Source: Collinsella sp.
Lineage (GTDB): Bacteria; Actinomycetota; Coriobacteriia; Coriobacteriales; Coriobacteriaceae
DNA length: 57,703 nucleotides
NCBI GenBank assembly: GCA_018368345.1
Contig: JAGZEK010000014.1
Coordinates: 1 to 57,703 of the forward strand
Reading direction: 5' to 3'
In this document: positions 37,983 to 45,976 of the stretch, piece after piece
Position numbering within the stretch: the first letter of the stretch is position 1
Layout: the number at the start of each line of letters is the position of its first letter
Program-made: the position numbers and the translations under genes
Notes under the pieces: model-generated
What the model was told of the DNA's origin: nothing
Seen by the model: only the letters and a program-made list of their open reading frames with translations
Databases searched by the model: none

Positions 37983-39257
37983 ATGGCAAACGAGATTTGG
38001 ACCATCAAGCGTTGTCTCGAGTGGACCAAGGAGTACCTGGCCGAGCGCGGCGAGGAGCACCCCCGTCTTTCTGCCGAGTGGCTGCTGTGCGCCGCCACGG
38101 GCCTGGCGCGCATTGACCTATATATGCGTATGGACGAGACGCTTAACGCGGCCCAGCTCGAGACCATGCATGCGGCCGTTGTCCGCCGCGCTAAGGGCGA
38201 GCCGCTGCAATACATCACGGGCAGCACGCAGTTTCGCATGATCGACGTCGCGTGCGCCCCCGGCGTGCTCATCCCGCGCCCCGAGACCGAGATGCTCGTC
38301 GAGGAAGTCCTCAATTATCTGGATGCCGAGGTACTGAGCCCCGAGGCCGCTGCCCGTCAGCGTGTTGAGCTGCCTTGGAACGATGAGGTCGAGGAGGCAC
38401 GCAAGGCCGAGGCCGCATTGGCCGACGAGCGAGCGACGGCCGAGCGCCGTGCCGCCAACCTCACAGCTGCCGACGAGGCGGCGCTAGGCGGCGATGTGCT
38501 GGGCAGTCGCGCTTATGCCGAGGAACTGGCCGATCGCGAGGCCGAGGAAGCCGCCGCGCAGGCGGCAGAAGCCGAAGCGGCAGAAGCAGAGGCCATGGAA
38601 ACCCCCGAGCCCGAGCTCGACGAATACGGCATCGCCATTGAGGACAACGACCAACAGGCGACTCCCGCGCAAGATGCCGCCGAGGCCAACGTATCTGCCC
38701 CAGCCGAGCCCCGCACTGCCCGCGTTCTCGAGGTCGGCTGCGGCACGGGCTGTATCTCGCTCTCGATCGCCTGGGAGCGTCGCGGCCACGTCACCTGCAC
38801 TGCTACCGATATCGAGCCGCGCGCCATCGACCTTGCTACCAAAAACCGCGATGCGCTTGGCCTCACGTCCGACGAGGTCGCCTTCAGCCTCACAAACCTG
38901 GTGAGCTCCATTCCCCGCGAAGAGTGGGGCACCTTTGACGTACTCGTCTCCAACCCGCCCTACATCCCCACCGATGTCATGCGCTCGCTGCCGCATGAGG
39001 TCAAGGACTTTGAGCCCGATCTGGCGCTCGAGGGCGGTGCCGACGGTCTCGATATCTTCCGCCGCCTGCTCAACGCGGCGCCCTACATGCTGCGTGCCGG
39101 CGGCCTGTTTGCCTGCGAGCTCTACGAGGGCGCGCTCGACGCCGCGGCCGAGCTCTGTCGTCAAGCAGGCCTTTCGGACGTGCGTATCGTCCACGACCTC
39201 ACCGATCGCCCCCGCATTGTCCGAGCCATCGTCACCGAGCCCAAGCAACGCCAGTAA
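37983..39257 (+). CDS. Release-factor glutamine methyltransferase with large acidic insert
   Basis: A 424-residue PrmC/HemK, against about 280 usually. The N-terminal helical domain (1-110) is complete (GEPLQYITGSTQF, IPRPETEMLVEEVL). The SAM domain resumes at about 245 with VLEVGCGTGCISLSIA, and the substrate-binding NPPY is at 324-327. In between, residues about 114-244 are low-complexity and rich in Ala and Glu (EAEEAAAQAAEAEAAEAEA), where E. coli has a short linker. GAGGGG stands before the ATG at 37983. It methylates the GGQ glutamine of release factors; prfA is the preceding gene. Confidence 0.9.
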   Translation: MANEIWTIKRCLEWTKEYLAERGEEHPRLSAEWLLCAATGLARIDLYMRMDETLNAAQLETMHAAVVRRAKGEPLQYITGSTQFRMIDVACAPGVLIPRPETEMLVEEVLNYLDAEVLSPEAAARQRVELPWNDEVEEARKAEAALADERATAERRAANLTAADEAALGGDVLGSRAYAEELADREAEEAAAQAAEAEAAEAEAMETPEPELDEYGIAIEDNDQQATPAQDAAEANVSAPAEPRTARVLEVGCGTGCISLSIAWERRGHVTCTATDIEPRAIDLATKNRDALGLTSDEVAFSLTNLVSSIPREEWGTFDVLVSNPPYIPTDVMRSLPHEVKDFEPDLALEGGADGLDIFRRLLNAAPYMLRAGGLFACELYEGALDAAAELCRQAGLSDVRIVHDLTDRPRIVRAIVTEPKQRQ

Positions 39258-39271
39258 TATTTATTAACTGG

Positions 39272-39300
39272 TTAGCAAAAATTATAAAGTAGTTTATAAT
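39272..39300 (+). promoter_or_regulatory. hicAB promoter with palindromic operator
   Basis: TTAGCA (39272-39277), 17 bp, TATAAT (39295-39300). The inverted repeat ATTATAAA, GTAG, TTTATAAT (39281-39300) covers the -10 box, as expected for autoregulation by the HicB antitoxin. Confidence 0.8.
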
Positions 39301-39325
39301 TAGGACGGCTGAAAGAGGTCGGCCC

Positions 39326-39511
39326 ATGCAACCTCCTACCTTTCGGGAAATCATTGCCCTACTCAAGCACGATGGATTCGTGAAGGTCGCGCAAGTCGGT
39401 AGTCATGCTAAGTATGTTTCTGGTGACCGCGTTGTCACCGTGAACGGCTCTGGTGGTGATCGACCAAAGAAGGGCACGTGGGCAAGTATTCGTCGCCAAG
39501 CTGGATGGTAG
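39326..39511 (+). CDS. HicA-type mRNA interferase toxin
   Basis: A 61-residue dsRNA-binding-fold toxin. The signature GSHAKY puts the catalytic His at 27, followed by VVTVNGSGGDRPKKGT and a C-terminal helix ASIRRQAGW. It cleaves mRNA when released from its antitoxin. The antitoxin gene starts 12 bp downstream, giving the usual toxin-first order. Confidence 0.9.
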   Translation: MQPPTFREIIALLKHDGFVKVAQVGSHAKYVSGDRVVTVNGSGGDRPKKGTWASIRRQAGW

Positions 39512-39522
39512 TTGGAGGCAAA

Positions 39523-39969
39523 ATGAGGCAGCGATTTACCTATGACTGCGTTCTCATAAAAGAAGACGATGGTTACTGCGCTAGCTTCCCGCAGATTCCC
39601 GGCGCCTTTGCCGATGGCGATACGCGCGAAGAAGCGATTGCCCATGCCACCGAGGCACTGATGGCGTTTTTGGCCGACGACCTCAACAACGGTTTGACTC
39701 CGGCAGGGTACGAACGCTCGGCCGAGGTCGTGGCCCTTTCAGTCGAAATCGACCACGAGGACGCTCGGGAAGCGGCGTGCCGAACATTTAAAGACGCAGC
39801 GCTGGACCTCAAAGTCTCCGCTCCGCGGATTACCGCGCTGGTCAAAGCCGGAAAGCTCGATGTTGAACTCGTCGACGGCCGTCGGATGATAACGATAGGC
39901 AGCATCGAGCGCTACGCCGCCCAAGAACGCCACGCCGGCAGGCCAAAGAAGTTCGTCGCAGTCCAATAA
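39523..39969 (+). CDS. HicB-type antitoxin
   Basis: A 148-residue antitoxin with TTGGAGG before the ATG at 39523. Residues 1-65 are the HicB fold (YDCVLIKEDDGYCASFPQIPGAFADGDTREEAIAHA split across strands). The C-terminal part (about 85-148) carries a helical DNA-binding segment ending GRPKKFVAVQ. It neutralises HicA and should repress the promoter at 39272. It is longer than the shortest HicB proteins because of the DNA-binding tail. Confidence 0.88.
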   Translation: MRQRFTYDCVLIKEDDGYCASFPQIPGAFADGDTREEAIAHATEALMAFLADDLNNGLTPAGYERSAEVVALSVEIDHEDAREAACRTFKDAALDLKVSAPRITALVKAGKLDVELVDGRRMITIGSIERYAAQERHAGRPKKFVAVQ

Positions 39970-40103
39970 CCCCCTCACTTTCACCGACTACTAGAGCCGC
40001 TCACCAAACCAACATGCGCTCTGGGCAAATAGGTTGAACGTTTCGTGCGAGAATGCCCCACAGTAAACAAACTTGCACCAGAGCGTAAGGGGCTGGCATA
40101 CAC

Positions 40104-40847
40104 ATGCAGACGGTCTATCGGGTATACGAGGGAACGCGCGAGCCGCATCGGCTTGCCGTCGAGCGCACGGCCGAGGTGCTCGGCCGCGGCGGCCTGGCTT
40201 TGATCCCGACCGAGACCGTCTACGGTGTCGCCGTGGCAGTCAACGCCTTCTCGGACGCCGTGCCCCAAGATACAAGCGAATTCCCATCGTGGCCGCGCGA
40301 TCCGCAGGCTGCCGTCAATGGCGCCGCAGTTCCTGCGCTCGGCACCGGCTATCGCCGTATCTTCACTCTCAAGCAACGTGAACTCACGCAAACCGTCGCT
40401 TGGCTGGTCGATGGCGTCGAAGCACTCGACCGCTATGGCGTGGATATCCCGGAAGATGCCCGCATACTCGCGCGACGATGCTGGCCGGGAGCCCTGACTA
40501 TCGTGGTCAAGGCAGCCCCCTGCGTGCCGACCTTTATGCGCGCTGCCGACGACACGGTGGCACTTCGCGCTTCGGCCTCGCCCGTGGTGCAGGCGCTCAT
40601 TCGCGCCTGTGGCAGCCCCCTTGCCTGCACCAGTGCCAACACGCATGGCGCGCCCGCGCCGGCAAGTTTTATCACGGTGGAGGGTCGCATCCTGGAGGGG
40701 GTCGATGTTGCCGTCGACGCCGGTGAGACCCCGTGTCGCGACGCCTCGACCATCGTGTCGTTTCAGCACGGCGAGCTCCAGATCCTGCGCCAAGGCGCAC
40801 TTCCCGCATCAGAGATCGAACGGGTCCTGTCCGACCCGATGCAATAG
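40104..40847 (+). CDS. Threonylcarbamoyl-AMP synthase (TsaC/Sua5/YrdC family)
   Basis: A 247-residue enzyme that makes threonylcarbamoyl-AMP for tRNA t6A37. Motifs: LIPTETVYGVA, LKQRE as the KxR site, RRCWPGALTIVVKA, VALRAS and SPLACTSANTHGAPAP. About 40 residues without family character (46-90, PQDTSEFPSWPRDPQAA) are inserted between the PTETVYG motif and the KxR site, so it is longer than the usual 190-residue TsaC. It lacks the Sua5 C-terminal domain. Thirteen bases separate it from glpK. Confidence 0.85.
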   Translation: MQTVYRVYEGTREPHRLAVERTAEVLGRGGLALIPTETVYGVAVAVNAFSDAVPQDTSEFPSWPRDPQAAVNGAAVPALGTGYRRIFTLKQRELTQTVAWLVDGVEALDRYGVDIPEDARILARRCWPGALTIVVKAAPCVPTFMRAADDTVALRASASPVVQALIRACGSPLACTSANTHGAPAPASFITVEGRILEGVDVAVDAGETPCRDASTIVSFQHGELQILRQGALPASEIERVLSDPMQ

Positions 40848-40860
40848 AAAGGTTTAAGCG

Positions 40861-42402
40861 ATGTCGTTGAATCTGGGCAGCCTGGGCATGGAAGATGCCT
40901 CGTTTGACTTTGGCGGTTCCTACATCATGGCGCTCGACTGCGGCACCACCTCGGTACTTGCGACCATCGTCGACGAGTACGGATGCATCGTCGCGCAGGC
41001 ACGTCGCAGCGTCAAAACCAGCTTCCCGCGTCCCGGCTGGGTGGAGCAAGACCCCATGGCGGTCCTTGCTAGCCAGATCGCCGTCATGATGGAAGTCCAG
41101 TTTAAGAGCGGTATCCACTCCGACCGCATTGCCGCCATCGGCATCTCCAACCAGCGCGAGACCACGGTGGTCTGGGACCGTGTGAGCGGTCAGCCGATCT
41201 ATAACGCTATCGTATGGCAGTGCCGCCGTACCGCACCTCTGATCGACGAGCTTGTCGAGCAGGGCGCAGAAGGGCTGGTGCGCTCCCGCACGGGACTCAC
41301 GCTCGACCCGTATTTCTCGGCCTCCAAGGTGCAGTGGATTCTCGACAACGTCGACGGTGCGCGTGAGAGCGCGGCGGCGGGCGACCTCATGTTTGGCACC
41401 ATCGACACCTGGCTCATCTACAACCTCACCGGCGGCCAGGTCTTTGCCACCGACTACACCAATGCCAGCCGCACGGCACTCTTTAATATCCATACGCTCG
41501 ATTGGGACGACGACCTGCTGGCACTCTTTGACGTTCCACGTTCCATGATGCCCGAGGTTCGCTGGAGCTCGGGCGACTACGGCCGCGTCGCGAGCGACAT
41601 CATGACCAACATGCCGCCCATCATGGGCGTGGCGGGTGACCAACAGGCGTCGCTGTTCGGCCACTGCTGTTTCCGTCCCGGCCAGACCAAAAACACCTAT
41701 GGCACGGGTTGCTTTATGCTCATGAACACCGGCGACGAGATCGTCGAATCCAAGAATGGCCTGGTCTCCACCATCGGTATCGCTGCGGACGGCAAAGTCA
41801 GCTATGCGCTCGAGGGCTCTATTTTTGCCGCCGGCTCAACGATGAACTGGCTTCGCAACAACATGGGCATCATCTCGAGCGTGAGCGAGTCGGCACAACT
41901 CGCCGCTTCGATTAGCGACAACGAGGGCTGCTACTTCGTTCCCGCCTTTGCGGGTTTGGGTGCTCCCTGGTGGGACCCGCATGCTCGCGGTATCGTGTGC
42001 GGTCTGACCGGCGCCTCGAGCCGTGCGACCATCGTACGTGCCGCCTGCGAATCCATGGCATATCAGAGCTACGACGTGCTGCGCGCCATGGAGCAGGACG
42101 TGGGGCTTTCGATTGAGCGCCTGTCTGTCGATGGCGGTGCCTCGCGCAACGAGTTCATCATGCAATTCCAGGCCGACCTGCTGGATATCCCCGTGCTGCA
42201 ATGCGAGACGGTGGAGACCACGGCAATCGGTGCCGCGTACTTGGCGGGTCTTGCCGTCGGCTATTGGGAAGACCTGGAAGAGCTGGAGCAAAATGCCCAG
42301 ATCGTTAGGACCTTCCTTCCCCACATGTCCGCCGAGCGCCGCGAGCAAAACCTTGCGGGCTGGCGTGATGCAGTCAGGCGCTCGCTCAGCACCTCACAGT
42401 AG
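40861..42402 (+). CDS. Glycerol kinase
   Basis: A 513-residue FGGY-family kinase: IMALDCGTTSVLATIVD at the ATP/phosphate site, GISNQRETTVVWD, the glycerol-contacting WQCRRT, FGTIDTWLIYNLTGG, and GLGAPWWDPHARG with VDGGASRNEFIMQFQADLL near the C-terminus. About 18 additional residues precede the domain. It makes sn-glycerol 3-phosphate. No glycerol facilitator or glycerol-3-phosphate dehydrogenase is adjacent. Confidence 0.92.
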   Translation: MSLNLGSLGMEDASFDFGGSYIMALDCGTTSVLATIVDEYGCIVAQARRSVKTSFPRPGWVEQDPMAVLASQIAVMMEVQFKSGIHSDRIAAIGISNQRETTVVWDRVSGQPIYNAIVWQCRRTAPLIDELVEQGAEGLVRSRTGLTLDPYFSASKVQWILDNVDGARESAAAGDLMFGTIDTWLIYNLTGGQVFATDYTNASRTALFNIHTLDWDDDLLALFDVPRSMMPEVRWSSGDYGRVASDIMTNMPPIMGVAGDQQASLFGHCCFRPGQTKNTYGTGCFMLMNTGDEIVESKNGLVSTIGIAADGKVSYALEGSIFAAGSTMNWLRNNMGIISSVSESAQLAASISDNEGCYFVPAFAGLGAPWWDPHARGIVCGLTGASSRATIVRAACESMAYQSYDVLRAMEQDVGLSIERLSVDGGASRNEFIMQFQADLLDIPVLQCETVETTAIGAAYLAGLAVGYWEDLEELEQNAQIVRTFLPHMSAERREQNLAGWRDAVRRSLSTSQ

Positions 42403-42525
42403 GGCTGCGATGGGCTGCTCGATACAACAAAACGCTAAACTAATGCATGGCGTGCGGCGGCAACATTGCTGCGCGCCTTGTCAGCAAGGCCGTTTTGCGG
42501 CCGCAACGAAAGGGGCAATCAACCC

Positions 42526-43173
42526 ATGACCGTCACCTACGATGCGTCCCGTGTGACGCTTGTCGATCACCCGCTCGTCCAGCACAAGCTGTCGATCCTG
42601 CGCGACAAAAACACCGGCACCAACCAGTTCCGTCAGCTCGTGCGCGAACTCGCGCTTTTTGACGGCTACGAGGCCATGCGCGACCTGCCTATGGAAGACG
42701 TCGAGGTCGAGACCCCTATCACCACCGCAACGTTTAAGCAGCTCGCCGGCAAGAAACTCGCCATCGTGCCCATCCTGCGTGCGGGCCTTGGCATGGTCGA
42801 CGGCATCCTCGACCTGGTGCCCTCCGCTCGCGTGGGCCACATCGGCATGGAGCGCGACGAGGTCACCCACGAGCCGCACGAGTATTACTGCAAGATGCCC
42901 AAGGATATCGACCAGCGTATCTGCCTGGTTGTCGACCCCATGCTCGCCACGGGCGGTTCGGCCGAGATGGCTATCAGCTACCTGCGCGAGCGCGGTGTCA
43001 AGGACATCCGCATGCTGTGCATCGTCGCCGCGCCCGAGGGCCTCAAGTCGCTGACCGAGAAGGAGCCTGACGTACATATTTATACGTGCGCCATCGATGA
43101 CCATCTCAACGAGGCCGCCTACATCGTTCCCGGCCTGGGCGACGCCGGCGACCGCATCTACGGCACGCTCTAG
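42526..43173 (+). CDS. Uracil phosphoribosyltransferase
   Basis: A 215-residue enzyme turning uracil and PRPP into UMP. ATG at 42526 with GAAAGGGG upstream. Motifs: VPILRAGLGMVDG, EYYCKMP, the PRPP loop VVDPMLATGGSA, and the uracil-binding AYIVPGLGDAGDR at the C-terminus. It forms the last gene before the ATP synthase operon, matching the upp-atp neighbourhood common in Gram-positive bacteria. Confidence 0.95.
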   Translation: MTVTYDASRVTLVDHPLVQHKLSILRDKNTGTNQFRQLVRELALFDGYEAMRDLPMEDVEVETPITTATFKQLAGKKLAIVPILRAGLGMVDGILDLVPSARVGHIGMERDEVTHEPHEYYCKMPKDIDQRICLVVDPMLATGGSAEMAISYLRERGVKDIRMLCIVAAPEGLKSLTEKEPDVHIYTCAIDDHLNEAAYIVPGLGDAGDRIYGTL

Positions 43174-43364
43174 TTGTCGGGCCTTGTCGGCTACGGTCAC
43201 AAATACGAAGAAATGGTGCGCGCGGGCGAGCAAAAGACGTCCACGCGCACTCCTGTTAACGGACGTTTAGCCTAGAGGGGTTCGAGAAAAACGTATTACC
43301 TACCTGCGGCATAAAGAAGGTCTTAAGAAAACGAACAGGTGCGTATTAACCGATGCTTTTTCGG

Positions 43365-43392
43365 TTGTACTTTAGCGATTGGCTCGTACAAT
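43365..43392 (+). promoter_or_regulatory. ATP synthase operon promoter
   Basis: TTGTAC (43365-43370), 16 bp, TACAAT (43387-43392), about 60 bp before the first gene of the operon. Confidence 0.65.
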
Positions 43393-43454
43393 AGTCACCA
43401 ATGTTTGGCGGGAACTGTTCTGGGAAGCGTTAAAAAAGGAAAGTGAGGACGCCA

Positions 43455-43766
43455 GTGTTTCAGATAGCCGATCTGCTCGCTATCGTTGCAGGCGCCATCG
43501 CGGGCGCAATTGCCTTCCTTCCCTTTGTCTTTACGCTCAAGCCGGTTCTTGACGATAAGCAGAATGCGGACATGCTCAAGGGCATGGTGAGTCTGGCGGT
43601 CTCGGCAATCGCCCTGCTCGTCTTTACCTTGGTTGTGTTTGTGTTGTTCGGAGAGGCATTTCGCATGTTCCTCCTGGGCGAGGCGATCGGCTTCGTGGCC
43701 TTTATGGCCGCCTGCGCGGTTCGCGTCGCCAAGGCGCTGCGAGATCCTCATGAGGTCGAAAGGTAA
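43455..43766 (+). CDS. ATP synthase subunit I-like membrane protein
   Basis: A 103-residue protein with three to four membrane helices from a GTG at 43455 (GAGG eight bases upstream; GTG at 43443 is the alternative). It lies three bases before atpB. Position and topology fit AtpI/UncI, the small accessory protein that helps c-ring assembly; sequence similarity in this family is weak, so the name rests mostly on context. Confidence 0.65.
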   Translation: MFQIADLLAIVAGAIAGAIAFLPFVFTLKPVLDDKQNADMLKGMVSLAVSAIALLVFTLVVFVLFGEAFRMFLLGEAIGFVAFMAACAVRVAKALRDPHEVER

Positions 43767-43769
43767 GTC

Positions 43770-44573
43770 GTGGAAATTTTTGAAAAGCTGCCTGATGAGA
43801 TTAATCATCTGGTCAGCGAGTTCAGCTCCACCCCTGTCGTGGGCGATCTGAGCTGCGGCATCACGCAGTACTCGTTTTGGCTGATCGTCTCCACGATCGT
43901 GCTCCTGATCGTCCTGGCCGTGTTCAAGAAGAAGCAGACCCTGGTTCCCAAGGGCTTCTTCGTCAACGGTTTCGAGTACATCATCGAGTACGTCGAGAAC
44001 GATATCGGCAAGGGCGTCGTGGGTGAGAACTGGAAGAAGCACTTCCCGTTCCTGTGCTCGCTTTTCCTGTTCATCCTGATCAATAACATGATCGGCCTGA
44101 TCCCGGGAATGAAGCCCGGCACCGGCGCAATCGGCTCCACCGCCGCGCTCGCCATCTTCGCCTTCGTGTACTTCATCTATTACGGATGCAAGGCTCACGG
44201 CGTGATCGGCTACATCAAGAGCCTCGCCCCGCAGGGCGTGAGCTTCCCGATGAACGTGCTCGTGTGGGTCGTCGAGCTCTTCTCGACCTTCCTGCGCCTC
44301 ATCACGCTCGCCGTCCGTCTGTTCTGCAACATGTTCGCAGGACACGTGGTCATGGGCTCGTTCGCCATCATGGCGAGCATGTTCATGCAGCCGCTGCTTC
44401 AGCAGGTTTCCGCGGCGCACGCCGTCGGCGCCCTGCCTTCGCTGGCCTGGCTTGCCATCCTCATCCTGATCTATGCGATCGAGCTTGTGGTCGGCGCCAT
44501 CCAGGCTTACGTCTTCACGGTCCTTACCGCCGTGTATGTCTCCGAGGCAGAGGAGGTCGCAGAGGAGGAGTAG
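43770..44573 (+). CDS. ATP synthase subunit a
   Basis: A 267-residue F0 subunit starting with GTG. Five to six helices; the essential proton-path Arg lies in FLRLITLAVRLFCNMFAGHV, and the family's C-terminal helix is IYAIELVVGAIQAYVFTVLTAVY (key: Glu, Gln and Tyr in it). It forms the proton half-channels against the c-ring. Confidence 0.93.
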   Translation: MEIFEKLPDEINHLVSEFSSTPVVGDLSCGITQYSFWLIVSTIVLLIVLAVFKKKQTLVPKGFFVNGFEYIIEYVENDIGKGVVGENWKKHFPFLCSLFLFILINNMIGLIPGMKPGTGAIGSTAALAIFAFVYFIYYGCKAHGVIGYIKSLAPQGVSFPMNVLVWVVELFSTFLRLITLAVRLFCNMFAGHVVMGSFAIMASMFMQPLLQQVSAAHAVGALPSLAWLAILILIYAIELVVGAIQAYVFTVLTAVYVSEAEEVAEEE

Positions 44574-44697
44574 TCTTCCGTTCGCGCCTTAAAGGTAAGG
44601 CAATTCGTTAAACCGCCGGTGCCCGTACCCATGGAGCCCGGCAGTTATAAAAAGGTTATCCTGCGTGAAATAAGACACGCACGACAAAGGAGGAATC

Positions 44698-44892
44698 GTG
44701 GGAGTTATCGGTTACGGTCTCGGTGTTATCGGCGCTGGTCTTGCTATCGGCCTGTCTGCTCTGGGTGCTACGGGTGCTATGGCCCGTCAGCCTGAGGTCC
44801 AGGGCCGCGTGTTCACCGTCTTCATCATGGGCTCCGCCTTCGGCGAGGCTCTGGCTCTGATCGGCTTCGTTGTCGCGCTGATCGTTAAATAG
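44698..44892 (+). CDS. ATP synthase subunit c
   Basis: A 64-residue hairpin of two helices from GTG at 44698, with AGGAGG six bases before. The loop is ARQPEVQ and the ion-binding carboxylate is Glu50 in GSAFGEALALIG. Ala follows Glu50 where sodium-type c subunits have Ser or Thr, so proton use is more likely. It is short for the family (70-80 residues is usual). Confidence 0.93.
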   Translation: MGVIGYGLGVIGAGLAIGLSALGATGAMARQPEVQGRVFTVFIMGSAFGEALALIGFVVALIVK

Positions 44893-44907
44893 CACGGAGC
44901 GTCAAGT

Positions 44908-45510
44908 ATGAATCTTTCATCCCAGAAGAGCGCGATCGCACTCTCCGCGTCCGCGGCCGCGCTGCTCATGCCGGTTTCCGCGTTCGCCGAGGACGGCGCT
45001 GCCGGTGCGGACATCCTCATCCCTAAGATGGCGGAGTTCATCCCGGCGCTTATCGCCTTCCTGATTATCTGGATCGTGCTGGCCAAGGTCGCCCTGCCGG
45101 GCATCATGAAAACCATGGAGGAGCGCGGCAAGAAGATCGAGGAGAGCCTCGACGAGGCCGAGAAGACCAAGCAGGAGGCTATCGCCAAGCGCGCTGAGTC
45201 CGACTCGATCGTCACCGACGCCCGTCGTCAGGCTGCCGACATCGTTCTCGAGGCCCGTAAGGACGCCGAGTCCGAGCGCGCCCGTATCATCGAGGCTGCT
45301 CACAAGGAGGCCGAGGAGATCATCGCCAAGGCCCATACGACCGTCGAGGACGAGCGCAAGTCCATTTACGCCGGTGCCGCGAGCTCCATCGCCGACCTGT
45401 CCGTTGCCGTCGCCACCAAGATCGTGGGCGAGGCACTCGAGGACGATGCCGAGCAGAAGAAGCTCATCGAGCGCTACATCCAGGAAGCAGGTAGCCTGAA
45501 TGCCGACTAG
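44908..45510 (+). CDS. ATP synthase subunit b with signal-like N-terminus
   Basis: A 200-residue stator subunit. After a signal-peptide-like start (LSASAAALLMPVSAFA, then Glu-Asp at 28-29), a single helix (about 42-62, FIPALIAFLIIWIVLAKVAL) leads into a long charged coiled coil (70-190). The start at 44908 is the only good one. The first segment may be cleaved, leaving the b helix as the anchor. Confidence 0.92.
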   Translation: MNLSSQKSAIALSASAAALLMPVSAFAEDGAAGADILIPKMAEFIPALIAFLIIWIVLAKVALPGIMKTMEERGKKIEESLDEAEKTKQEAIAKRAESDSIVTDARRQAADIVLEARKDAESERARIIEAAHKEAEEIIAKAHTTVEDERKSIYAGAASSIADLSVAVATKIVGEALEDDAEQKKLIERYIQEAGSLNAD

Positions 45511-45976
45511 CCGCTATCAGGACAAGGTGCTCGAGACCTACGCGCGCTCCCTTCTGGAAGCCGCTAAGGCCGAGAACCATGTGTTCGAGGACCTCGAGAT
45601 GATCGAGCGCTTGGCTTCTGCTAGCCCCGAGATCATCGCCGTGCTCGACACCATGTCCAAGCGCGACCAGCTCGACCTTCTTCCCAAGGTGGCAGCTGCC
45701 TTTAAGTATGTTGCCGAGGAAGACGAGGATGTAGTGGGCGTGACCGTCACCACGGCGATCCCGCTCGACGACGAGCTGCGTCAAACCATCACTAAGAAAT
45801 GCGAGCAGGACTTCGGCCGCAAGGTATTCCTTATCGAGCAGGTCGACTCGTCTATCGTGGGCGGCCTGGTGCTCGAGGCCCGCGGCGAGCGTCGTGACAT
45901 TTCCGTCAAGACGCAGCTGCGCATCGCGCAGGAGACCCTCGCAAACTCTGCTAATTCGTACGGAGGTGAAGCCTAA
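45500..45976 (+). CDS. ATP synthase subunit delta
   Basis: A 158-residue OSCP-like peripheral stator protein (YARSLLEAAKAENHVFEDLE at the start, VDSSIVGGLVLEARGERRDISVKTQL at the end, quoted in part as GGLVLEARGERRD). It overlaps atpF by 11 bp and abuts atpA. It is shorter than the usual 175-180 residues. Confidence 0.88.
   Translation: MPTSRYQDKVLETYARSLLEAAKAENHVFEDLEMIERLASASPEIIAVLDTMSKRDQLDLLPKVAAAFKYVAEEDEDVVGVTVTTAIPLDDELRQTITKKCEQDFGRKVFLIEQVDSSIVGGLVLEARGERRDISVKTQLRIAQETLANSANSYGGEA

Noticed and set aside
41700..42402. Glycerol kinase as part of a glycerol uptake operon
   Set aside because: No facilitator or dehydrogenase gene is adjacent; the neighbours are tsaC and upp.
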